Source: JBFWIL01 sp050256015 (GTDB lineage Bacteria; Bacteroidota; Bacteroidia; Bacteroidales; Prolixibacteraceae). Taken from it: a stretch of 7,729 nucleotides of DNA. The translations under genes and the position numbers were made by a program. The notes under the pieces are model-generated. The model was not told where the DNA came from. It did no database searches and saw only the letters and a program-made list of their open reading frames with translations. Where the stretch lies: assembly GCA_050256015.1 (NCBI GenBank), contig JBFWIL010000123.1, positions 1 to 7,729 of the forward strand, in the 5' to 3' direction. This document shows, in pieces, positions 1 through 6,014 of this stretch (positions within the stretch are counted from its first letter, which is position 1; the number at the start of each line of letters is the position of its first letter).

Positions 1-137
1 TAAGTAATTAACCCTGCCCTGAAAAAAATCATTTCAAATTTATATAATATTATTCCATGGGAAAAACCAAAGTATTCTTTTCTTTTTCTATTTTTAAGCG
101 CGGATAACAACAACAAAAATTAACCCAAACCTGATTC
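1..137 (+). other. AT-rich leader upstream of the GH43-like gene
   Basis: This stretch contains no gene that I can support. It is very AT-rich (for example the tatataatattatt run around 41-54) and probably carries the promoter and 5' leader of the gene starting at 138. I could not find a clean Bacteroidota promoter (TTTG, about 19 bp, TAnnTTTG). The nearest is TATTTTTA at 89-96, a 7/8 match to the -7 element without a convincing -33 partner. An ATG at 57 is in frame with the downstream gene but meets a stop (TAA) at 105-107, so it is not an alternative start. The first three bases are TAA and could be the stop codon of a plus-strand gene to the left, but this cannot be tested from the window. 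Confidence 0.5.
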
Positions 138-1289
138 ATGAACACGATAAAAAAAGACAAATCCTTTCTTATAGACATCCGGCTTATTATGCTGATGCTG
201 ATCACCTCATTTACAGGTGCAACTTTCTGTTACGGGCAGAAAGCCGGCACTACTTCCGTCAGACCCGTAAAACTGGTGCTGGCTCACGAACATTCCGGTC
301 CGGTTATTGGTCCGGACCATCCCGATGTGCTGGCCAGTCACAACCGTTCCGGTTTTGAAACCGGGCAGGTGGTCAAAGTAAACGGGATCTATCACATGTT
401 TGTCAATGAAATGTTCGACCGTCCGCACCGCGATCTGCGTATCTCGTACTGGACCAGCCCTGATGCAGTCAGATGGAAACGCCACTCCACCCAGGTAAAC
501 AGCATTCCAGGAAGATCTCCTTACAACCCGCGCTCGGAAGTATGGGTTACCGGGGTGGAATTCAATGAGGAGGAAAATGCCTGGAACATTTTCTATGTGG
601 CTTACCGGGCAGGCGATAAAAACAAAGGAGAGTTGGAAGGCAGTGATTATGCCGGCCGGATCTGGCGGGCCAAATCGGTCATTACCGGACGGGAAGGTAT
701 TGCCGGTCCCTATGCCGATATGGAAATCATCATGGAACCCGACAAGAACACACAGGCATGGGAAGGCCAGCAGGCGGTGGCCACCTTTAACCCTTACCGG
801 GCAGGCGGCCGGTGGTATGCTTTTTATGACGGGCATAATCATGTACCAAAAGGTCCTTGGCCATCCGGACTGGCCACAGCTTTGAGTCTGAACGGCCCTT
901 GGAAACGTATGCCGGAAGGCATTAATCCCCTGTCCATCGTTGATGAGTTTATGGAAAATCCCCAGGTTACAGAGCTGAAAGACGGCAGACTGCTGACGGT
1001 TTTTGATTCGTTCGGCGACCAGGAAATAGGTTACAGTATGTCGGACGATGGGGTAAACTGGAGCCGGGAAGTTAGGGTAAGGATTCAGAGCCCCGGTAAC
1101 ATTTGGGCCAAAGAAGGCGACCACGCCATGCGCACCCCGCTATGTGCCATTGAAGAGGAAGACGGCACGTTTACCGTGATTTACACGGCCATGATGAAAC
1201 AGGAGAACCGGGTGTTCTACGCTGTTGGCAAGTGCAGTCTGGTTTGCCCCGGCTCTACTTGTGAAGACGAAGGTTCAGATAACTTTTGA
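138..1289 (+). CDS. Secreted five-bladed beta-propeller glycosidase-like protein (GH43-like superfamily)
   Basis: The 383-residue product has a lysine-containing N-terminus and a hydrophobic stretch (about residues 14-30) ending in CYGQ, typical of a type I signal peptide; the Cys lacks a proper lipobox. The rest reads as propeller blades, each with an aromatic-rich strand: TGQVVKVNGIYHMFV (75-89), YWTSPDAVRWKR (104-115), WNIFYVAYRAG (149-159), RWYAFYDGH (225-233), GYSMSDDGVNWS (298-309) and GTFTVIYTAM (343-352). Blades of the type 'vnGiYhMF' and 'SpDavrWkr' are characteristic of GH43/GH32/GH117-like enzymes, which cleave terminal or internal glycosidic bonds in plant or algal polysaccharides. 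The usual catalytic triad is not obvious: Glu74 lies where GH43 enzymes normally have the Asp base, and Glu209, Asp231 and Glu273 are other conserved-looking acids. Substrate and activity are therefore unknown. The last 12 codons are antisense to the end of the response-regulator gene, and no terminator separates the two convergent genes. The start at 138 is the only in-frame ATG giving a signal peptide. Confidence 0.8.
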   Translation: MNTIKKDKSFLIDIRLIMLMLITSFTGATFCYGQKAGTTSVRPVKLVLAHEHSGPVIGPDHPDVLASHNRSGFETGQVVKVNGIYHMFVNEMFDRPHRDLRISYWTSPDAVRWKRHSTQVNSIPGRSPYNPRSEVWVTGVEFNEEENAWNIFYVAYRAGDKNKGELEGSDYAGRIWRAKSVITGREGIAGPYADMEIIMEPDKNTQAWEGQQAVATFNPYRAGGRWYAFYDGHNHVPKGPWPSGLATALSLNGPWKRMPEGINPLSIVDEFMENPQVTELKDGRLLTVFDSFGDQEIGYSMSDDGVNWSREVRVRIQSPGNIWAKEGDHAMRTPLCAIEEEDGTFTVIYTAMMKQENRVFYAVGKCSLVCPGSTCEDEGSDNF

Positions 1290-1971
1290 ATGCCTTTTTG
1301 TACTGGTCTCCAACCGGAATCCGGAATTGATTGTTCAGGATTACCTGGTTCCGGCCAACCGAGGTAATTTTGTCCAGGTTAATAATGTAAGACCGGTGAA
1401 CGCGCATGAAGGCATCCCCCGGAAGCCTGTTGAGTATGGATTTCATACTGCCCAGGGTCATTATAGGATGCAGGTTTTCCGAGTATATCCGCAGATATTC
1501 ACTTCTGCTTTCAACATGGGTTATGGCTGCCAGATTTAACTGGATCAGCTTGTACTCCGATTTTACAATGATCTGTCCGGGACCGTTGTTCCGGTTTTGC
1601 TTTTCCAGCTTCATTAGCCGGAACTGGCGGAAGGCTTTTTCCGCAGCATGCATGAATTCTGCATGGCTGAAAGGCTTAAGCAAGTAATCCAGGGCATCAG
1701 CCCGGAACCCTTCCAGGGCATATTCGGAATAAGCCGTGGTGAAAATAAGCATAGGCCGGAAGCTAAGTGAACGAACCAGGTCCAGTCCGTTCATATCGGG
1801 CATCTGAATATCAACCAGAACCAAATCCGGCCGGAGTTCTTCTATTCTGCTTACCGCATGAAGTGCATTACTGCAGCTGCCAGCCAGTTCCAGGAAAGGA
1901 GTTCTGCGGATATACCCCTCCAGCTGAATCAGCGCCAGGGGTTCATCGTCTATGGCTATGCATCGCATCAT
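1255..1971 (-). CDS. LytTR-family DNA-binding response regulator
   Basis: This 238-residue cytoplasmic protein is a complete two-component response regulator. The receiver domain (about 1-118) has the acidic pocket Asp8/Asp9, the phosphoacceptor Asp54 in LVLVDIQMPDMNG, the switch Thr79 in FTTAYSEYAL and Lys99 in LLKPF. A linker of about 15 residues leads to a LytTR DNA-binding domain (about 133-236) with the family signatures HVESRSEYLRIY (152-163) and FMRVHRSYIINLDKI (188-202). Length and architecture are standard for the Bacteroidota LytTR regulators paired with LytS-type kinases. Phosphorylated LytTR dimers bind direct repeats upstream of target promoters; targets cannot be deduced here. 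The gene starts inside the end of the kinase gene (29-bp overlap), indicating translational coupling. A second ATG directly after the first (1966-1968) could also serve as the start. Its 3' end overlaps the convergent GH43-like gene by 35 bp. Confidence 0.97.
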   Translation of the reverse strand: MMRCIAIDDEPLALIQLEGYIRRTPFLELAGSCSNALHAVSRIEELRPDLVLVDIQMPDMNGLDLVRSLSFRPMLIFTTAYSEYALEGFRADALDYLLKPFSHAEFMHAAEKAFRQFRLMKLEKQNRNNGPGQIIVKSEYKLIQLNLAAITHVESRSEYLRIYSENLHPIMTLGSMKSILNRLPGDAFMRVHRSYIINLDKITSVGRNQVILNNQFRIPVGDQYKKAFKSYLNLRLHK

Positions 1972-3088
1972 CGTCTATGGGTATGGTCAGACAAACAGTA
2001 TACTGAACGGTATCTGTATGAACCTGCAAATCATAACGGCTTTCATAAAGCAAAGTTAACCTTTTACGAAGATTTTCCATTCCCATCCCATGTCCGGAAG
2101 ACGTGTGGGAGGAAGGGCGTTTGTTGGCCACGAAATAGGTCAGTTTATTCTCCGTAACCTCCAGTGATGAGTGCACAAACGATGAAACCCGGTAACTGAT
2201 CCCATGTTTAAATGCATTCTCAATCAGAGGAATGAGCAACAGCGGCGGAATTTTTACTTCCGGAATTACATCCGGAAAATCCTGAATAATCTCCACCTCA
2301 TCAGTATAACGGATACGCATCAGTCTTATATAATTTTCCAGGAAACGGACTTCCTTCCATAGTGGGACCCGGGGCCGATTTGCCTCATACAGAACATAAC
2401 GCATGATCCTGGAGAGCTCAATCACCGTGTCCTTGGCCTTATCGGTATCAATATCAACCAAAGCATGAATGTTGTTGAGCGTGTTCATAAAAAAATGCGG
2501 ATTGATCTGAGCTTTCAGGTAATTCAGTTCTGCCTGCAATGACTGGCTTTGCATCTCTTTTAGCTTATGCTCATCACGAATAGATTTGAACAGGAAGCAA
2601 ACAGCCACATTAAATCCTGCCAGCAAAACAGAGATCAGCCAGTCGTGGGAGAGCGGTCTCCATACGGCAGGCCTTTTCCCCTCCGGGGGCGGCATTTTCT
2701 CTTTCCACGGAAACGGAACCAAAGGTCTGCCATCCCTGGGGGAGGGGAAATCGCCAGGAACATGAAATTCAGGACGGCGAGCGGGAAAGACAGGTAAATA
2801 CCTGTTATTCAGCAGGGGACCTGCAAAAACAATTCCTCCCGTGATAATCAGAAACAAAACCACATACTGCCCGTATTTACGTTTTAACAGGAAAAACGGG
2901 ATTAACAGGAAGTTGTGAATCAAAAACAACACAAAAAAAGGCAGGAACTTAAGCCAGGCAACTTTGACTTCTCTCCAAAGCACTTCCCCTTCCATCCTGA
3001 ATCCGAAAACCGGTACGGCAAAGACGACCAACCAGAGAATGGCATAGACCATATTTTCAGGTAAGCTATGTTTGGGCAATATCCTCAT
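1943..3088 (-). CDS. LytS-type sensor histidine kinase (His_kinase/HATPase_c), partner of the LytTR regulator
   Basis: The 381-residue inner-membrane kinase has four predicted helices (about 12-30, 47-68, 74-92 and 149-167), placing an unusually proline-rich segment (99-145, 14 prolines) on the outside. After helix 4 a coiled linker (about 168-190) leads to the His_kinase motif QINPHFFMNTLNNI, with His198 as the phosphoacceptor. The ATP-binding domain shows the N-box PLIENAFKHG (Glu290, Asn291, His295) and a G-box GHGMGMENLRKRL (332-344). This is the LytS/YehU-type family (PF06580 plus HATPase_c), whose members autophosphorylate on His and pass phosphate to a LytTR regulator. The cognate regulator follows with a 29-bp overlap, so the two form one operon. 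The ATG at 3088 is preferred because an in-frame TAA lies about 35 bases upstream with no other ATG between. A GGGAGGA run at 3111-3117 is about 23 nt away, too far for a normal ribosome-binding site. The sensed signal is unknown; a short membrane-embedded sensor suggests an envelope or small-molecule cue. Confidence 0.95.
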   Translation of the reverse strand: MRILPKHSLPENMVYAILWLVVFAVPVFGFRMEGEVLWREVKVAWLKFLPFFVLFLIHNFLLIPFFLLKRKYGQYVVLFLIITGGIVFAGPLLNNRYLPVFPARRPEFHVPGDFPSPRDGRPLVPFPWKEKMPPPEGKRPAVWRPLSHDWLISVLLAGFNVAVCFLFKSIRDEHKLKEMQSQSLQAELNYLKAQINPHFFMNTLNNIHALVDIDTDKAKDTVIELSRIMRYVLYEANRPRVPLWKEVRFLENYIRLMRIRYTDEVEIIQDFPDVIPEVKIPPLLLIPLIENAFKHGISYRVSSFVHSSLEVTENKLTYFVANKRPSSHTSSGHGMGMENLRKRLTLLYESRYDLQVHTDTVQYTVCLTIPIDDDAMHSHRR

Positions 3089-3122
3089 AGGTATGGTTTC
3101 GCTTAACGCTGTCCTCCCTGAT

Positions 3123-3160
3123 TACCGGTGTTCCCGGCCCTGCTGACCATGGAACCGGTA
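3123..3160 (-). promoter_or_regulatory. Inverted repeat in the leader of the kinase-regulator operon
   Basis: TACCGGT (3123-3129) pairs perfectly with ACCGGTA (3154-3160). After a 2-nt bulge the stem continues with TCC (3132-3134) against GGA (3151-3153), leaving a 16-nt loop. On the minus strand it ends 34 nt before the kinase start codon and has no T-tract after it, so it is unlikely to be an intrinsic terminator. It could be a 5' leader hairpin affecting translation, or an operator. The symmetry is plain in the sequence; the role is inference. Confidence 0.35.
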
Positions 3161-3314
3161 GTGAAACTGGCAGCAGAGGTTCATTTTGCAGCTGGTTATT
3201 ATTTATGCTTGATGCAAATAAATAACTGGCTGTCAATTTACCGTTTTATGAACTACCGGGAAAAACTGTTCAACCAACGGCCCGGTTTTATCAACGAAGT
3301 TGTTCCGTATTTCT

Positions 3315-3339
3315 TGGCTTGGTTTTCTTATGCAAGCCA
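3315..3339 (-). terminator. Possible 3' hairpin after the GH3 gene
   Basis: TGGCTTG (3315-3321) and CAAGCCA (3333-3339) form a perfect 7-bp stem with an 11-nt loop, starting 8 nt beyond the GH3 stop codon on the minus strand. The position fits a transcript end, but what follows on that strand (AGAAATACGG) is not a T-tract. It is therefore at best a weak or factor-assisted terminator, or a 3'-end stabilising hairpin. Confidence 0.3.
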
Positions 3340-3347
3340 TACCTGTT

Positions 3348-5756
3348 TCATCTGCCGGAAACAGGTCCGAGGATCAGCTCTTCTTTCAGGACAAAGCCCG
3401 CCCGCTGGCAGATGTTCCGGGAAGAAAAGCCCAGACGCAATTCGTATTCTCCGGCTTCGGCCTGCCAGCAGGATGTGGCAGGATCAAAAGAAACCAGTGC
3501 CCCGGGTCCCAGTTCAAAATGAAGCGTTTCCGTTTCTCCCGGCTGCAGCAGACGGGTCTTGGCAAAGGCCCGCAGTTCCGATTCCGGTTTTTCCAGCTTT
3601 TCTGAAGGTGCACTTACGTATAGCTGCACCACTTCCTTTCCTGCCACTTTCCCGGTGTTTTTCACATCGACCTGCAAACCGTATTTCCCGTCGAAAGTTG
3701 GGCTGTACGTCTCCAGATTCGTCAGCTCAAATCCGGTATAACTCAATCCGTAGCCAAATTCGTATGCTACGGGAACATCAAAAGTATTGTAATGCCGGTA
3801 GCCCACATAAATATCTTCTTCGTAAACAGATTTCCAGGGAACCCGGCGCATAAAGGAAAAACCACTGAGATCGGCGGTCTGATCTTCTTCTCCTCCTTCC
3901 ACAGCCATACCCGGAAAGCTCTTGGCTGAAGGACAGTCCGCATAGGAAACCGGGAAAGTGACGGCCAGCTTGCCAGAAGGATTCACCTTTCCGCTTAGCA
4001 GGTCGACTACTGAATTTCCGGCCTCCTGCCCCGGCTGCCACGCCAGCAGCACAGCATCCGGCCAGGAAGTCCAGCTGGCTGTTTCCACAACCCCTCCCAC
4101 ATTAAGGATGACAACGGATTTCTTTCCCCGGGCATGAAAAGCTTCACTGACCTGCCGGATCAGTTCCTTCTCCGTATCTGTCAGGTAAAAATCACCTGGC
4201 TCAGCCTTACGGTCTCCTCCCTCGCCCGAGTTGCGGCCAATAGTAATCAGGGCAATATCCGACTGTACGGCTATTTTATTCGCCATTTCCCGGGACAGTT
4301 CCATCTCGGCTACCGGGTCCTTTCCCCCCATCAGGGCAGCCAGCCAGTTTTTGGACTTGCCGCCCTGCTCACGCATTTCCCGTATATAATTATGATACAG
4401 GCCGGCCAGCTCTTCATTCACCTCATATCCACCGTTTTTCAAGCCTTCCGTCAGCGAAACAGTATAAGCCTCATTGACGTCGCCGCTGCCTGTTCCACCG
4501 GAAATAAAGTCATAGGATGTATTTCCAAAGGCAGCTACTTTTTTTAGATCAGCAGAAAAAGGAAGGGCCTGATTTTTATTCTCCAGCAACACCATCCCGT
4601 CGGTTGCTGCCTGACGGGTGATCCGGGCATGTGCTTCCAGGTCCGGGGTATTATTGTGCTGATACCCCCGGTAACGCGGGGTTTTCATCATGATCCTTAA
4701 AACCCGTCCCAGATTTTGATCAAGCACCGCTTCATCCAACCGGCCTTCCCGCACAGCCTGAACCAGCTCTTCAATTTGTTGCGGCTGACCAGGCATGATC
4801 AGATCGTTCCCGGCTTTCATCTGGGCCACCACGTCACTGCCCCCTCCCCAGTCTGTCATCACATAGCCCTGAAAATCCCAGTCATCCCGAAGAATTCGGG
4901 TCAGCAGCTTGTGACTTTCCGAAGTATAGGTCCCGTTAATCTTGTTGTAAGACGACATGACCGTCCAGGGGTGGGCTTCTTTCACAGCAATCTCAAAACC
5001 TTTCAGGTAAATCTCTCGCAGGGCCCGTTCACTGACCAGGGTGTTGACCGACATACGGTTGGTTTCCTGATTATTTGCCGCAAAATGCTTAACCGAAGTA
5101 CCTACCCCTTTCGACTGTATGCCCTGAACCATGGCAGCCGCCATTTTCCCTGTAATCAAAGGATCTTCCGAATAATATTCAAAGTTACGACCGCAAAGCG
5201 GATCACGCTGGATGTTCATTCCGGGTCCCAGGATAACATCAGCTCCGTATTCGAGCACTTCTTCGCCCATAGCTTCTCCGACTCTGCGCACAAGGGCCGT
5301 ATCCCAGCTTGATGCCAGCATGGTGGCTATAGGGAAAGCCGTACAGTAAAAGGTCTTTTCTTCCCCGCGGCGTTGGGGTGAAATACGCAGTCCAGCCGGA
5401 CCGTCGGCCAACACCTGCGAACAAATACCCAGATTCTGAAATTCGGCCGTGAAGCCGGCCGCTCCGGGCAGATATTTCCGGATGCGGTCTACCATTCCCG
5501 AATAAACAGTATCGGTATTTTCCGGTTCTCTTCCGCCAAACTTCTCTCTGACGGAGTCAGGCAGATCCATGAACATACCCGTACCTATCAGCAGCTGCGC
5601 CTTCTGTTCCAGCGCAAGCGAGGCAATCATCTGCTTAACCTTTGAATTATCATCCGGTTGTTTGGCGGCCGGATTACATTGTATTACACATAACAGTGTA
5701 ATAAGAGAGAAAATAATGCGTGAAATCCGAAACTGATTCATTCGTAATTTTTTCAT
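3348..5756 (-). CDS. Secreted GH3 family beta-glycosidase (beta-glucosidase/beta-xylosidase type)
   Basis: From the ATG at 5756 the product is 802 residues, full length for a three-domain GH3 enzyme. The N-terminus (MKKLRMNQF..., hydrophobic 12-25, then IQCNPAAK) is a signal sequence; Cys27 followed by a hydrophilic stretch suggests a lipoprotein, although Gln at -1 is atypical. The TIM-barrel domain (about 40-355) shows LADGPAGLR (116-124), GRNFEYYSEDP (189-199), the substrate-binding KHFAANNQE (223-231) and the nucleophile Asp302 in VMTDWGG. The alpha/beta sandwich domain (about 385-600) carries SGEGGDR (510-516), with Glu512 the likely acid/base. A fibronectin type III-like domain (about 693-775) follows FGYGLSYT. 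GH3 enzymes retain configuration and remove terminal beta-linked glucose, xylose or related sugars; exact specificity cannot be read. An upstream in-frame ATG at 5801 would add 15 basic residues before the signal sequence, so 5756 (or 5741) is preferred. It is divergent from the NUDIX regulator, a likely controller. Confidence 0.96.
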   Translation of the reverse strand: MKKLRMNQFRISRIIFSLITLLCVIQCNPAAKQPDDNSKVKQMIASLALEQKAQLLIGTGMFMDLPDSVREKFGGREPENTDTVYSGMVDRIRKYLPGAAGFTAEFQNLGICSQVLADGPAGLRISPQRRGEEKTFYCTAFPIATMLASSWDTALVRRVGEAMGEEVLEYGADVILGPGMNIQRDPLCGRNFEYYSEDPLITGKMAAAMVQGIQSKGVGTSVKHFAANNQETNRMSVNTLVSERALREIYLKGFEIAVKEAHPWTVMSSYNKINGTYTSESHKLLTRILRDDWDFQGYVMTDWGGGSDVVAQMKAGNDLIMPGQPQQIEELVQAVREGRLDEAVLDQNLGRVLRIMMKTPRYRGYQHNNTPDLEAHARITRQAATDGMVLLENKNQALPFSADLKKVAAFGNTSYDFISGGTGSGDVNEAYTVSLTEGLKNGGYEVNEELAGLYHNYIREMREQGGKSKNWLAALMGGKDPVAEMELSREMANKIAVQSDIALITIGRNSGEGGDRKAEPGDFYLTDTEKELIRQVSEAFHARGKKSVVILNVGGVVETASWTSWPDAVLLAWQPGQEAGNSVVDLLSGKVNPSGKLAVTFPVSYADCPSAKSFPGMAVEGGEEDQTADLSGFSFMRRVPWKSVYEEDIYVGYRHYNTFDVPVAYEFGYGLSYTGFELTNLETYSPTFDGKYGLQVDVKNTGKVAGKEVVQLYVSAPSEKLEKPESELRAFAKTRLLQPGETETLHFELGPGALVSFDPATSCWQAEAGEYELRLGFSSRNICQRAGFVLKEELILGPVSGR

Positions 5757-6014
5757 GTGTTTATTTTTTAAATTTTTCAATGACAACTTTGCTCGTCTCA
5801 TCGTTGCTTCGTTTTAAGTTTTTATGCTCTTCGTTTCAGTGATTTTCGTTGTGTTGAATTTCATTCGGTGATTTACCCCACATTCGAAAATTTACTTCGC
5901 AAACACATGCGTCATTATGACACAATAATATGTTTTTTCTCTGAGAAATCAAAAAAATCACTGTTTTTATTTATTTTGTACCCGCAACTTAAGTATTATA
6001 GCGTTTTGCCCATT
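5757..6014. promoter_or_regulatory. Divergent promoter region between GH3 gene and NUDIX regulator
   Basis: These 258 bp are AT-rich compared with the flanking genes and separate two divergently transcribed genes. Candidate Bacteroidota -7 elements, each 7 of 8 to TAnnTTTG, are TATGTTTT (plus, 5929-5936) and TAAATTTT (minus strand, positions 5887-5894). Neither has a clear TTTG at -33, so they are weak by sequence alone. A 17-bp inverted repeat (5908-5924) lies between them. Close to the GH3 start, the minus strand repeats AACGA four times (between about 5801 and 5851). The open frame on the plus strand continues upstream of 6015 to an ATG at 5868, but its translation there (low complexity, no family similarity) argues it is untranslated leader. 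Confidence 0.6.
5908..5924. promoter_or_regulatory. Candidate operator: 17-bp inverted repeat
   Basis: TGcGTCATtATGACaCA is a near-perfect palindrome: TG and GTCAT on the left mirror ATGAC and CA on the right around a central T, with one mismatched pair (lower-case c and a). It lies between two divergent -7-like elements, 5 bp from the plus-strand one and 14 bp from the minus-strand one, where a bound dimer could block both promoters. The regulator encoded immediately downstream is the obvious candidate to bind it. The symmetry is observed; the function is inference. Confidence 0.5.

Larger units (their letters stand above)
3089..3347. other. Intergenic region between GH3 gene and kinase operon
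   Basis: These 259 bp hold no credible gene; a long plus-strand open frame crossing them is an antisense shadow of the GH3 gene. They should contain the end of the GH3 transcript and the promoter and leader of the kinase operon. Two inverted repeats are visible and listed separately (3123-3160 and 3315-3339). The minus strand has TTTATTTG at about 3215, one mismatch from the Bacteroidota -7 consensus TAnnTTTG, but no TTTG at the right distance upstream, so I do not call it as a promoter. Confidence 0.5.

Noticed and set aside
207..1124. Long minus-strand open frame (305 codons) opposite the GH43-like gene
   Set aside because: Its translation has no recognisable motif, is rich in Pro, Cys and His as antisense frames of GC-balanced genes often are, and fully overlaps a gene with clear blade motifs.
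3205..3225. TTTATTTG as a promoter -7 element for the kinase operon
   Set aside because: It has one mismatch to TAnnTTTG and no TTTG about 19 bp upstream, and the region is AT-rich enough for chance matches.
3128..3853. Plus-strand open frame of 241 codons across the GH3 3' end
   Set aside because: Most of it is antisense to the conserved fibronectin-like domain of the GH3 enzyme, and its translation is Arg/Pro/Ser-rich low-quality sequence without domains.
4716..5312. Plus-strand open frame of 198 codons inside the GH3 gene
   Set aside because: It is antisense to the catalytic domain of the GH3 enzyme, and no family motif or start signal supports it.
5757..5801. Upstream start of the GH3 enzyme at 5801
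   Set aside because: It would place 15 additional, mostly basic residues ahead of a signal sequence that is complete from the ATG at 5756.
5868..6014. N-terminal extension of the NUDIX regulator from an ATG at 5868
   Set aside because: The extra 49 residues are low complexity with no family similarity, and the segment contains the inverted repeat and promoter-like elements. The family N-terminus starts at 6015.
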